Below, piece by piece: positions 44,743-53,478 of a DNA stretch of 64,000 nt. A model generated the notes under the pieces. That model had not been told where the DNA came from and did not search any database. It saw only the letters and a program-made list of their open reading frames with translations. This stretch comes from an uncultured Ruminococcus sp. (GTDB lineage Bacteria > Bacillota > Clostridia > Oscillospirales > Ruminococcaceae). The stretch lies in the NCBI GenBank assembly GCA_900545345.1, contig UQYQ01000002.1:1-64000 (forward strand), written 5' to 3'. The stretch's first letter is position 1, and the number at the start of each line of letters is the position of its first letter. The position numbers and the translations under genes were made by a program.

Positions 44743-45324
44743 ATGTCAAAATTTATTGTTGAAACATCTGCAAGACATGTTCATGTCACAGATGAAGCAC
44801 TGAGAATTCTTTTCGGAGAGGATGCTAAACTTACTAAGAAAAAGGACTTGTCTCAGCCCGGTCAATATGCTTGCGAAGAGAGAGTTACTATAGTAGGTCC
44901 AAAAAAGGAACTTCCTAATGTTTCTATTCTCGGACCGACAAGACCTCAGACTCAGGTTGAACTTTCGGCTACCGATGCACGCTCAATCGGAATCGCAGCC
45001 CCTGTAAGAGAATCAGGAGATATAGAAGGAAGCGGTGCATGCAAAATTGTAGGACCATGCGGAGAGCTTGAGATTACAGAAGGAGTTATTATTGCAAAAA
45101 GGCACATTCACCTTACACCTGCTGACGCTGAGGAGCTTGGCGTTAAAGATAAACAGATAGTATGTGTTAAGATTGAGTCTGCTGACAGAACAGCGATTTT
45201 ATGCGACACAGTATGCAGAGTTTCGGATTCATATGCAAGAGCAATGCATATTGATACTGATGAATCTAATGCTGTCGGTGCTTCGAGAGACCAGATGGGT
45301 GAAATAATTAAGTGCTGTGAATAA
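44743..45324 (+). CDS. pduL: PduL-type phosphate acyltransferase
   Basis: 193 residues from ATG 44743, chosen because GGAGGAAG lies just upstream; an ATG at 44728 overlaps it. It should interconvert acyl-CoA and acyl-phosphate (propanoyl or acetyl). The two PduL repeats with zinc-binding histidines are clear: SARHVHVTDEAL and AKRHIHLTPADAEELGV, plus MHIDTDESNA. There is no microcompartment encapsulation extension at the N-terminus and no shell gene nearby, so a cytosolic phosphotransacetylase role in fermentation is likely. Confidence 0.92.
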   Translation: MSKFIVETSARHVHVTDEALRILFGEDAKLTKKKDLSQPGQYACEERVTIVGPKKELPNVSILGPTRPQTQVELSATDARSIGIAAPVRESGDIEGSGACKIVGPCGELEITEGVIIAKRHIHLTPADAEELGVKDKQIVCVKIESADRTAILCDTVCRVSDSYARAMHIDTDESNAVGASRDQMGEIIKCCE

Positions 45325-45342
45325 TTAAATAAAATCATAATT

Positions 45343-45371
45343 GAGATGCTCTTTTTGAGCATCTCTTTTTT
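45343..45371 (+). terminator. pduL terminator
   Basis: GAGATGCTC pairs perfectly with GAGCATCTC and is followed by six T residues. Confidence 0.93.
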
Positions 45372-45418
45372 GAATTTAGTGCTGTCTGTCAAAAAAGCAA
45401 AAAAATTATCCAAAAGAC

Positions 45419-45507
45419 TTTAAAAATGAAGTGATTTATGTTATACTAAACTAAATAGTGTTGTTATGCTGTAAGGTTTTGTAGTTCAATAAAACTATCA
45501 TAACCTT
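45419..45507 (+). promoter_or_regulatory. Promoter and leader hairpin before the lipoprotein/two-component operon
   Basis: TTTAAA (45419-45424) and TATACT (45442-45447) are 17 bp apart. In the leader, AAGGTT and TAGTT pair with AACTA and AACCTT (45473-45507). No U-tract follows, so it is a structured leader rather than a terminator. Confidence 0.45.
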
Positions 45508-45557
45508 AAAGCACATTCTTATGTTTTAATAAACTTTCACGAAAGGTAATATATCAT

Positions 45558-46886
45558 ATGAAAAGGCTCTTGGCTTTAATAATATTAATGCTTTCAGTTT
45601 TCAGCTTTTCCGGCTGCTCAATCGGCAAAGGCGGAATTGACGGTTTGCTTTCCGCACCAAAGCTCACAGAAGAGCAGGCTGAAATTCATCAGGCCTTAAT
45701 ACAGCATGTCGGAAATAAAATTTCACTGAAATACCCAAAAAGCGGAGATAATCGCTCTGCATTTGTTGTTGCAAATATCGATAATGAACCTACCGATGAA
45801 GCGATAGTGTTTTTTCAGTATACCGGTCCCGAAGATGATACAGGAACGGTTATGGTAGAAATTTTAGACCAGAATTCAGATGGCGAATGGGAAGCTGTAT
45901 ATCAATTTCCGGGAGAAGGTCCTGTAGTAGATCAGATAGAAATCAAGGACCTTGGGCATGATGATAAGCCTAGTATTATTATCGGTTATTCAACACTTAA
46001 TCTTGATGAAAAACTATTTCAGATTTACAGCTATAATGAAGGTCAGTTAAGCAGTATATATACAGATAAGTATTCTATAATGCATGTAATAGATTTAGAC
46101 GGAAAAGGTCACAATGACATAATAACTGTTTCTACAGACAGTGATACAGGTAAATCTACTGCTTCATTGCTCCGTTCAAATAACGGTAAAATAGTATCTG
46201 TTGATAAGATTGCAATGACAAGCGGTACAAGTGCTTATGTTTCTTCTGTTATCGGAAAAACAGCTGACGGAAGCTCGGCACTATTTGTAGATGCTACTAA
46301 ATCTACCGGAATAATTCAGACTGAGGTAGTTTCATACAGTTATAATAAGCTTCAAAATCCTATGGTTACGTTTTCAAATAAACTGATGAAAAAAACTTCA
46401 AGACCGTCTAGGTATGTAAGTGTTGATATTGATAAGGATTCTGTTGTTGAAATTCCTGAAACTAAGCCGGCACCCGGATATGAAAGCTATGATGACCTAA
46501 ATGAAGACAAGCTTTATTTAACTGCGTGGAAGGTGTACAAGGACAGCTATTCACTTGAAGAAAAATACATGGGTTTTTATAAAATCTCAGACGGATATGC
46601 TTTTATGTTCCCGAGCAGTTGGAGAAATAAAGTAACTGTAAAGATTGATAAGATTACCGGTGAAACTTTGTTTTATGAATACGACGGAAATCTTTTAGAC
46701 AGTACAAAAGAGCTTTTAAGACTTGATGTTATTGACAGATATGATGCAGATAAATATACCGATCAAGGATATACAATAGTAAAACTCAGCGACCAAATTG
46801 CATATGTTGCTAAAATTAATAACTCTGTCAATGAACTTAATGTTAATTTCGATACTGTAAAAAATAATCTGTATTTAGTAGATTAG
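45558..46886 (+). CDS. Lipoprotein of unknown function
   Basis: 442 residues. The signal peptide ends in a clear lipobox FSGC (Cys20), so the protein is lipid-anchored outside the membrane. The body contains beta-propeller-like segments (residues about 60-230), with DNEPTDEAIVFFQY and DLDGKGHNDIITV reminiscent of FG-GAP or calcium-loop repeats. I do not recognise a catalytic site. The gene is 14 bases upstream of a response regulator and kinase, so a sensing or envelope-linked role with that system is inferred. Confidence 0.75.
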   Translation: MKRLLALIILMLSVFSFSGCSIGKGGIDGLLSAPKLTEEQAEIHQALIQHVGNKISLKYPKSGDNRSAFVVANIDNEPTDEAIVFFQYTGPEDDTGTVMVEILDQNSDGEWEAVYQFPGEGPVVDQIEIKDLGHDDKPSIIIGYSTLNLDEKLFQIYSYNEGQLSSIYTDKYSIMHVIDLDGKGHNDIITVSTDSDTGKSTASLLRSNNGKIVSVDKIAMTSGTSAYVSSVIGKTADGSSALFVDATKSTGIIQTEVVSYSYNKLQNPMVTFSNKLMKKTSRPSRYVSVDIDKDSVVEIPETKPAPGYESYDDLNEDKLYLTAWKVYKDSYSLEEKYMGFYKISDGYAFMFPSSWRNKVTVKIDKITGETLFYEYDGNLLDSTKELLRLDVIDRYDADKYTDQGYTIVKLSDQIAYVAKINNSVNELNVNFDTVKNNLYLVD

Positions 46887-46900
46887 AAGAGCGGAGGATT

Positions 46901-47602
46901 ATGATGAGAAAAATTTTGGTTTGTGAAGATGAGGACTCAATCCGTGAGGTCATTGTTTTAAACTTGAAAAGAGTAGGTTATGATGTGGTGGATGTCAGCT
47001 GCGGTGAAGATGCAATGACTGCTTTTGAAGAAAACGGCGGACGCTTTGATGTTGCACTTTTAGATATTATGATGCCCGGGATTGACGGCTTTGAGGTTTG
47101 CAAAAGGCTGAGGGCGAAATCAAGTACTATGGGAATTATAATGCTTTCTGCCAAAAGTCAGGAGATGGATAAGGTGTCGTCACTTATGATGGGTGCAGAT
47201 GACTATATCACTAAACCGTTTTCAATCTCTGAGCTTATTGCCAGAGTTGACGCTATTTGCAGAAGGGTTGATATAAGTCACATGAAAACTGACAGTTCCC
47301 CGACAATCCAGTCCGGACCGTTTACGATAAATCCTAAAAGCAGAACCGTTTATAAAAACGGTGAACCTGTTGATTTAACCCAGGTTGAATATCAGATAAT
47401 GGAATATTTCTTTAACAATCAAAATACCGCACTTGACAGAACGAGTATTCTTAATCACATCTGGGGCGACAGCTATTACGGTGATGACAAAATAGTTGAT
47501 GTAAATATAAGAAGAATCAGAATGAAAATAGAAGAAGAACCGTCAAACCCAAAATATATACAGACAATTTGGGGATTTGGGTATAAGTGGGTTTCTAACT
47601 GA
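46901..47602 (+). CDS. OmpR/PhoB-family response regulator
   Basis: 233 residues (start ATG 46901 or the adjacent 46904, behind GCGGAGG). The receiver domain carries the acidic CEDED near the N-terminus, phosphoacceptor Asp in ALLDIMMPGIDGFEV and Lys in DDYITKPFS. A winged-helix DNA-binding domain (about 130-232) ends VDVNIRRIRMKIEEEPSNPKYIQTIWGFGYKW in family style. It forms an operon with the upstream lipoprotein and the downstream kinase. The target genes are unknown. Confidence 0.94.
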   Translation: MMRKILVCEDEDSIREVIVLNLKRVGYDVVDVSCGEDAMTAFEENGGRFDVALLDIMMPGIDGFEVCKRLRAKSSTMGIIMLSAKSQEMDKVSSLMMGADDYITKPFSISELIARVDAICRRVDISHMKTDSSPTIQSGPFTINPKSRTVYKNGEPVDLTQVEYQIMEYFFNNQNTALDRTSILNHIWGDSYYGDDKIVDVNIRRIRMKIEEEPSNPKYIQTIWGFGYKWVSN

Positions 47603-47636
47603 TTTGCTTTAAGTTTTATGAAAGGAGGAGTAATAG

Positions 47637-49142
47637 TTGAAAGTAAAAGTGAAAAAAAGTATAACAAGGCGATGGCTTTTTAACAGCTTTGGTGTAATGG
47701 CAATTATACTTTTAATTGTAGAAGTCGGAGCTTTGCTTATTGTCAGAAACTATTATTACTCCTCAGTTAAGCAGTACATGACAAGTAAAATGAACATAAT
47801 TACTTCTGCTGTGACAAGATATGCAGAAAATAATGATATAAATTATAATTCGGAAGTAAGAACCCTTGTTGAGACTTTTGATGACAAAGATCAGATAGAA
47901 CTTATGGCAATTAACAATGCGGGTGATGTAGTTGTAAGTTCTTCAGGTTTTTCTCCCGAATCCGAAAGCAATCTTTCTGACTATGAAGAAGCTAAAAGCA
48001 CAAATGCCGATTCTTTTTTTAAAACTTTTAAATATGATTTGACCGGTGAAAAGGTCATGTCATACACTGTCATGATAGGGGAAAGCGGAAGTGAGTATTC
48101 TGCGGTGAGGATGGTAACATCATTAAGCAGTGTCAATCTTCAGATGTATTTCATATTTGCGGTTATAACGGTTGTTGTACTAGGCATAATAATACTTATT
48201 TTTCTTTCGGGTATTTCTTTTGTAAGAAGTATAGTAACCCCGATTTCTGAAATTACCGACACTGCAAAGCAGTTTGCTACAGGTGACTTTTCAAAAAGAA
48301 TCAAATCAAAGGGCAATGATGAATTGGGCGAACTTTGCCGAAGTGTAAACTATATGGCAGATGAGCTTTCTAATGCCGAGAAAATAAAAAATGAGTTTAT
48401 TTCACAGGTTTCACATGAGCTTAGAACACCTTTAACTGCAATAAAGGGTTGGTCTGAAACTATGGAAACTATTGATGACCGAGAAACTTTTATAAAGGGT
48501 ATGAGAGTTATCACAAGTGAAACCGAAAGACTTTCTCAGATGGTTGAAGAATTATTGGATTTTTCAAGAATTCAGGATGGAAGACTTCAGCTGAGCAAAG
48601 ATATTATTGATATTTTAGCTGAGCTTGGTGAAACAGTTCTTATTTATAAGGAAAGAGCAAGAGTGCTTAATATAACTCTTAATTATTATGAGCCTGAAAT
48701 GCTTCCTTTTATTTATGGAGATAAAAACAGATTAAGGCAGGTATTTATAAATATCGTAGATAACGCAATAAAATATTCAGATTCAGGCGATACAGTTTCA
48801 GTTGAAGCATTTGAAGATGAGAGGGGAGTTGTTATTGCAATTTCCGATACCGGTATAGGTATAAAACAAGAAGATCTTCCAAAGGTTAAGACAAAGTTTT
48901 TCAAAGCTAATCATACAAGGAGAGGTTCAGGCATAGGTCTTGCTGTTGCGAACGAAATTATATCGCTTCACGGCGGAACTCTGGATATTAACAGTGAAGA
49001 GGGAGTAGGTACAACAGTGGTGATTGTTCTTCCCGTTGCGTCACAGTCAACATCTAAAGAAGCGTTCGATTCAAGCGTTAATGTAAATATTTTCTCATCA
49101 GAAGATGAAAGGAATGATATAAAAGATGACAAACAATTTTAA
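47637..49142 (+). CDS. HAMP-type sensor histidine kinase
   Basis: 501 residues starting at TTG 47637 behind AAAGGAGG. Two transmembrane segments (about 13-37 and 170-196) flank an extracellular sensor. A HAMP domain is followed by the HisKA box FISQVSHELRTPLTAIKGW and a HATPase domain with NIVDNAIKYSD, DTGIGIKQEDL and GSGIGLAVANEII. The layout is of the PhoR/WalK/VicK group. It partners the regulator 34 bases upstream. Its end overlaps the DUF1385 start by 17 bases, coupling it to the downstream genes. Confidence 0.94.
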   Translation: MKVKVKKSITRRWLFNSFGVMAIILLIVEVGALLIVRNYYYSSVKQYMTSKMNIITSAVTRYAENNDINYNSEVRTLVETFDDKDQIELMAINNAGDVVVSSSGFSPESESNLSDYEEAKSTNADSFFKTFKYDLTGEKVMSYTVMIGESGSEYSAVRMVTSLSSVNLQMYFIFAVITVVVLGIIILIFLSGISFVRSIVTPISEITDTAKQFATGDFSKRIKSKGNDELGELCRSVNYMADELSNAEKIKNEFISQVSHELRTPLTAIKGWSETMETIDDRETFIKGMRVITSETERLSQMVEELLDFSRIQDGRLQLSKDIIDILAELGETVLIYKERARVLNITLNYYEPEMLPFIYGDKNRLRQVFINIVDNAIKYSDSGDTVSVEAFEDERGVVIAISDTGIGIKQEDLPKVKTKFFKANHTRRGSGIGLAVANEIISLHGGTLDINSEEGVGTTVVIVLPVASQSTSKEAFDSSVNVNIFSSEDERNDIKDDKQF

Positions 49143-50151
49143 CAATCAGGATTCTCAAACCGATTCAGCAGAAGATAAGAACATTTCTTTGTCAGAAAAC
49201 AAAGTAAAATCGGAGAAGTTTAAATCAAAAATCGGCGGTCAGGCACTCATCGAAGGAATTATGATGCGTGGCGTTGATAAGTCTGCTATGGCACTCAGAC
49301 TTCCGACCGGTGAAATTGAAGTTGAAGAGTGGGATGCTAAAAACGGAAAAGACGCACCTTGGTATAAAAAAGCACCTTTTATAAGAGGAATATTTAATAT
49401 GGTCGGCAGTCTGGTTGAAGGCTATAAATGCCTCTCAAAGTCAGCAGACAGAGCCATGGATTTTGAGGATGAAGAACCTCAGACAAAGTTTGAAATATGG
49501 TTAGAAGAAAAAATAGGAGACAAGCTTGTTCCTATTATTACAACAATAGCGAGTATTTTCGGCGTTTTGATTGCATTGCTTTTGTTTATGTGGGTACCGT
49601 CTGTTATAGTCAGCGGAATCGGCAAACTTGTTCCTATGAATTCCTTTGCTAAAACTCTTATTGAAGGAATTATAAAGATTTTGATTTTTGTGGGATATAT
49701 GGCACTTACAGGTCTTATGAAGGATATAAGAAGAACATATCAGTATCATGGTGCAGAGCATAAGACCATTGCATGCTATGAAGCAGGTGATGAGCTTACA
49801 CCTGAATGTGTTAAGAAATATACACGCTTTCATCCTCGCTGCGGAACAAGCTTTATATTTATTGTTCTGTTTATAAGTATTATAGTATTTTCTGTTTTCA
49901 GACTTCCTTGGAGCAATGTGTTTATAAGACTTTTGTTTAAGCTTCCTCTGCTTCCGGTAATTGTGGGAATAGGCTATGAAATTATAAGACTTGCAGGAAG
50001 GTATAATAATAAATTGACAAGATTTATTTCTGCTCCCGGACTTTGGCTTCAAAGACTGACGACAAGAGAGCCTGATTTAGATGTTATTGAGGTTGCGATT
50101 GCGGCACTGAAACCATGTATACCAAAGGATCATGAAGACGACAGATGGTAA
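49126..50151 (+). CDS. DUF1385 membrane protein
   Basis: 341 residues. The conserved DUF1385 features are visible: GGQALIEGIMMRG near residue 40, four hydrophobic segments, and YHGAEHKTIACYEAG plus FHPRCGTSFIFIV in the middle. The biochemical role is unknown. In many Clostridia it lies directly upstream of prmC-prfA; here prmC overlaps its end by 7 bases, but prfA does not follow. Confidence 0.9.
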   Translation: MTNNFNNQDSQTDSAEDKNISLSENKVKSEKFKSKIGGQALIEGIMMRGVDKSAMALRLPTGEIEVEEWDAKNGKDAPWYKKAPFIRGIFNMVGSLVEGYKCLSKSADRAMDFEDEEPQTKFEIWLEEKIGDKLVPIITTIASIFGVLIALLLFMWVPSVIVSGIGKLVPMNSFAKTLIEGIIKILIFVGYMALTGLMKDIRRTYQYHGAEHKTIACYEAGDELTPECVKKYTRFHPRCGTSFIFIVLFISIIVFSVFRLPWSNVFIRLLFKLPLLPVIVGIGYEIIRLAGRYNNKLTRFISAPGLWLQRLTTREPDLDVIEVAIAALKPCIPKDHEDDRW

Positions 50152-50993
50152 AAGTAAAAGATATTTATAAAAATGCTAAAAAGGTTCTTTTCGATAATAA
50201 CATTGAAAATGCAGATTTTGAGTCTAAGAAGCTGTTTTGTAAAGTATTCGGAAAAGAGCCTGTGTATTTTGATGTAAGTTCTGAAGCCGATGAAGAAAAG
50301 TGCAGTTTTTTAACCTCTCTTATAAACCGCAGGGTTTCAGGTGAGCCGCTTCAGTATATTTTAGAGGAGTGGGAATTTTATTCGCTTCCGATAAAAGTAG
50401 GAAAGGGTGTTTTGATTCCAAGACAGGATACAGAAGCACTGGTTGATGAGGCGATTAAAATTTATAATGAAAGACAGAATTTAACTGTAATTGACCTTTG
50501 TTCGGGAAGCGGATGTGTCGGACTTGCACTTGAGAAAAATCTCGATTTAAAAGAGCTTATTTTGGTTGAGAAATCTGAATATGCAGTTAAATACTTAAAA
50601 GAAAATGTATTGCTGAATAATTCTAAGGCTGAGATTTTAACAGGTGATGTACTTGATAACAGAATTGCCGATAGTCTTCCTACGGCTGATTTGATTGTGT
50701 CAAATCCGCCTTATTTGAATTCTGATGACATGAAAAAACTGCAAAAAGAAGTTGAGTTTGAGCCTGAAACTGCACTTTACGGCGGTGATGACGGACTTGA
50801 TTTTTACAGAGGATTATCAAGGCTTTACAAGAATAAACTGAAAATCGGCGGATGTCTTATGTTTGAGGTAGGTATAAATCAAGACTGGCAAGTTTCAGAA
50901 ATCTTAATAGCAAACGGTTATAAAAATATTAGGGTGAGAAAGGATTTATGCGGGGTAAACAGAGTAATAATAGGAGAAAAAACCGATGAATGA
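50145..50993 (+). CDS. prmC: Release factor glutamine methyltransferase
   Basis: 282 residues. It N5-methylates the GGQ glutamine of peptide release factors. The SAM motif VIDLCSGSGCVGLALE and the catalytic NPPY (SNPPYLN) are intact, preceded by the helical N-terminal domain and the PRQDTEALV loop. The start overlaps the DUF1385 stop and its end overlaps the next gene by 8 bases. Its usual substrate gene prfA is not adjacent. Confidence 0.94.
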   Translation: MVKVKDIYKNAKKVLFDNNIENADFESKKLFCKVFGKEPVYFDVSSEADEEKCSFLTSLINRRVSGEPLQYILEEWEFYSLPIKVGKGVLIPRQDTEALVDEAIKIYNERQNLTVIDLCSGSGCVGLALEKNLDLKELILVEKSEYAVKYLKENVLLNNSKAEILTGDVLDNRIADSLPTADLIVSNPPYLNSDDMKKLQKEVEFEPETALYGGDDGLDFYRGLSRLYKNKLKIGGCLMFEVGINQDWQVSEILIANGYKNIRVRKDLCGVNRVIIGEKTDE

Positions 50994-51306
50994 ATTTGAT
51001 CTTGTCAGGGGTTTTTTAGCGTCAGAGTCTATAAAGCTTACACTCTATTTAATCTGCATAAACGTTTTTTCGCTTGTGTGCTTTGGTATTGACAAGTACA
51101 AGGCTATTCGTAAAAAATGGCGTATTTCTGAGTCGTTTCTTTTAGCATTAACGGTTTTGGGCGGAGCGTTCGGAAGCCTTATCGGAATGTTTTTATTCCG
51201 TCATAAAATAAGAAAACCTATGTTTTTTATAATAGTACCGATAGCGGTGATTTTTTACATAGCAGTAATTATATATACTGCAACTGCACCTTATACCGGT
51301 GCTTAA
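50986..51306 (+). CDS. DUF1294 small membrane protein
   Basis: 106 residues with three hydrophobic segments (about 18-36, 50-72, 80-100). The family signature CFGIDKYKAIRKKWRISESFLLALTVLGGAFGSLIGM is present; the conserved acidic-basic DKxxA core lies at the first membrane edge. The function is unknown. It is translationally coupled to prmC. Confidence 0.88.
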   Translation: MNEFDLVRGFLASESIKLTLYLICINVFSLVCFGIDKYKAIRKKWRISESFLLALTVLGGAFGSLIGMFLFRHKIRKPMFFIIVPIAVIFYIAVIIYTATAPYTGA

Positions 51307-51372
51307 TGTCCAAACATGTGTACAGTTGATTTGTTAAAATAAGGTTGAAATATATTTTAGGAGGCATTTAAA

Positions 51373-52563
51373 ATGGCTGGTAAAAAAACTGAAATTAAAA
51401 AATCCTTGGTAGTTCCGAAAAATAATGAAGAAAAAAGAAAAGCTCTTGAAACTGCTATTGCACAAATTGAAAAGCAATACGGTGCAGGTGCTGTTATGAA
51501 GCTCGGACAGCATTCAACGCTGAATGTTGACGCCATTCCGACCGGTTCTATGACACTTGATATGGCACTTGGAATAGGCGGAGTTCCGAGAGGAAGAATT
51601 GTTGAAATATACGGCCCTGAAAGCTCGGGAAAGACAACTGTTGCACTTCATGTTGTTGCTGAGGCTCAGAAGCTGGGCGGAGATGTTGCTTTTATTGATG
51701 TTGAGCATGCACTTGATCCTGTTTATGCTGAAAAGCTCGGTGTTGATATTGACAATATGCTTGTTTCACAGCCTGACAGCGGTGAACAGGCTTTAGAAAT
51801 TGCTGAGGCTTTGGTGCGTTCCGGTGCTATTGACTGTATAGTTTTAGACTCGGTTGCCGCTATGGTAACAAAGGCTGAAATTGACGGCGAAATGGGTGAC
51901 ACTCATGTGGGACAGCTTGCAAGGCTTATGTCACAGGCTATGAGAAAGCTGACGTCCGTTATTGCGAAATCAAACTGTGTTGCTATTTTTATCAACCAGG
52001 TTCGTGAAAAAATCGGCGTTATTTACGGAAATCCCGAAACCACACCGGGAGGAAGAGCGTTAAAATTCTACTCTTCTGTAAGAATTGAGGTTCGCCGTGC
52101 CGAACAGATTAAAAACGGTGCTGAGGTAATCGGTAACAGAACAAAGTGCAAGGTAGTTAAAAACAAGGTTGCACCTCCGTTTAAAGAGTGTGAGTTTGAT
52201 ATTATGTATGGTCAGGGAATTTCCCGTGTCGGTGAAGTTTTAGACTTGGCTGTTGATTTAGGTGTTGTCAAGAAGGGCGGGGCTTGGTTCAGTTATAATG
52301 AAGTTAAACTCGGTCAGGGAAGAGATAATGCGAAAGATTTCTTGCTTGCAAATCCTGAAATGATGAATGAAATTGAAGATAAAATAAAAGAAAAAGAAAA
52401 TGACCTTGTAATGGTTTCGAAAAAGAATAAGAAATCGGCTAAGGTAAAAGAGGCTGCTCAAAAGGCAGCAGAGGCTGTTGAAAATGCAAAGGCTTCGGAA
52501 AACAGCATAGTTGTCGATGCGGACGATGATTTTGAAGAGTTCGCACCTGTTGATGTAAAATAG
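51373..52563 (+). CDS. recA: Recombinase A
   Basis: 396 residues. It forms ATP-dependent filaments on single-stranded DNA for recombination and SOS induction. The Walker A GPESSGKTTVALH, Walker B-type CIVLDSVAAM and the DNA-binding loops (MGDTHVGQLARLMSQAMRKL; NQVREKIGVIYGNPETTPGG) are intact. The tail is acidic (DADDDFEEFAPVD). TTAGGAGG precedes the ATG. I see no clear LexA box of the CGAACnnnnGTTCG type in the 65 bases upstream. recX follows after a tandem repeat. Confidence 0.98.
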   Translation: MAGKKTEIKKSLVVPKNNEEKRKALETAIAQIEKQYGAGAVMKLGQHSTLNVDAIPTGSMTLDMALGIGGVPRGRIVEIYGPESSGKTTVALHVVAEAQKLGGDVAFIDVEHALDPVYAEKLGVDIDNMLVSQPDSGEQALEIAEALVRSGAIDCIVLDSVAAMVTKAEIDGEMGDTHVGQLARLMSQAMRKLTSVIAKSNCVAIFINQVREKIGVIYGNPETTPGGRALKFYSSVRIEVRRAEQIKNGAEVIGNRTKCKVVKNKVAPPFKECEFDIMYGQGISRVGEVLDLAVDLGVVKKGGAWFSYNEVKLGQGRDNAKDFLLANPEMMNEIEDKIKEKENDLVMVSKKNKKSAKVKEAAQKAAEAVENAKASENSIVVDADDDFEEFAPVDVK

Positions 52564-52771
52564 CAGCGAACCGCTGCGGGTGTTGCCGCCTTTGACAAGT
52601 TATCATATACAAGAAATTTTGATAAACGGCGGGCTTTACTTTGGGGTTAAGGTTAAGTTTGTCAGAAGCAGCGAACCGTTGCGGTATTGCCGCTTTCGAC
52701 AAGTTATCATATACAAGAAATTTGATAAACGGCGGGCTTTACTTTGGAGTTGAGGTTTAAGTTTGTCAGAA
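52563..52771 (+). repeat. Tandem pair of 105/104-bp repeats between recA and recX
   Basis: Two copies (52563-52667 and 52668-52771) begin GCAGCGAACCG and end AAGTTTGTCAGAA, about 90% alike by eye. Each contains a GCCGC...GGCGG(G)C pairing around an AT-rich stretch. The core GATAAACGGCGGG also occurs at 17329 and a similar hairpin at 10990, so this is a dispersed family. The first copy starts at the last base of the recA stop, and the second ends inside recX. Confidence 0.92.
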
Positions 52772-53434
52772 ATTTCGAGTCGATATAATAAACAATTGAT
52801 AATGGATAATGATAGTTTTATGAAGATTATAAATCTTGAAAAATATAAGGGTAAAACCTTTCAGGTTGATTTTGATAACGGTGAAACATACTTTTGGCAT
52901 TTTGATATAATATGCGAGTATCATTTAAAAGAGGATATGGATATTCCAGATGATGCTTTGGAAGAAATCATTTCTTCAAACGAATTCAGAAAAGCAAAAG
53001 AGCGTGCTTTGTATCTCCTTGACTATAGGGACTATTCTTATACAGAGCTTTTTGAGAAGCTTGAGAAGAACTACAGCGAGGACATATGCTATAAGGTTTT
53101 AGAGCGTATGGTTGAGCTGGGGACTATTGATGACAGAAGATATGCTGAGCGTTTGGCGAGGCATTATTCTGAGGTTAAAAAGTTTGGGTATTACAGGGCG
53201 TCAGTTGAAATGAACCGCAGAGGAATTCCCAGAGAAATTATTGATGAGTCTTTAAGTGAGTATGAGGATACAGTGTATGAAAGGCTTTTTGAGTTAATTA
53301 ATAAAAAATATTATCGTTATCTTGATGATGAAAAAGGCGTTAAAAAGGTTAAGAATGCATTAGTAAGATATGGTTATTCGTATGAAGACATTAATGCTGT
53401 ACTAAATGAAATTTTAAATGAGTCAGATGGTTAA
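52763..53434 (+). CDS. recX: Regulatory protein RecX
   Basis: 223 residues from TTG 52763, whose GAGG site and start codon lie inside the second intergenic repeat. ATG 52802 and ATG 52820 are alternative starts that would give a more usual RecX N-terminus (MKIINLEKYKGK) but have weaker ribosome sites. RecX inhibits and tunes RecA filaments. The helical repeats characteristic of the family are visible: ALYLLDYRDYSYTELFEKL, GTIDDRRYAERLARHY and VEMNRRGIPREIIDESL. Placement directly after recA supports the call. Confidence 0.88.
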   Translation: MSEISSRYNKQLIMDNDSFMKIINLEKYKGKTFQVDFDNGETYFWHFDIICEYHLKEDMDIPDDALEEIISSNEFRKAKERALYLLDYRDYSYTELFEKLEKNYSEDICYKVLERMVELGTIDDRRYAERLARHYSEVKKFGYYRASVEMNRRGIPREIIDESLSEYEDTVYERLFELINKKYYRYLDDEKGVKKVKNALVRYGYSYEDINAVLNEILNESDG

Positions 53435-53478
53435 AAGATAAAAAGGAGGAATGTTCCTAATTCGGAGCATATATCTTT

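Noticed and set aside
44743..45324. Part of a bacterial microcompartment locus
   Set aside because: PduL is isolated; no shell protein, dehydratase or encapsulation peptide is seen.
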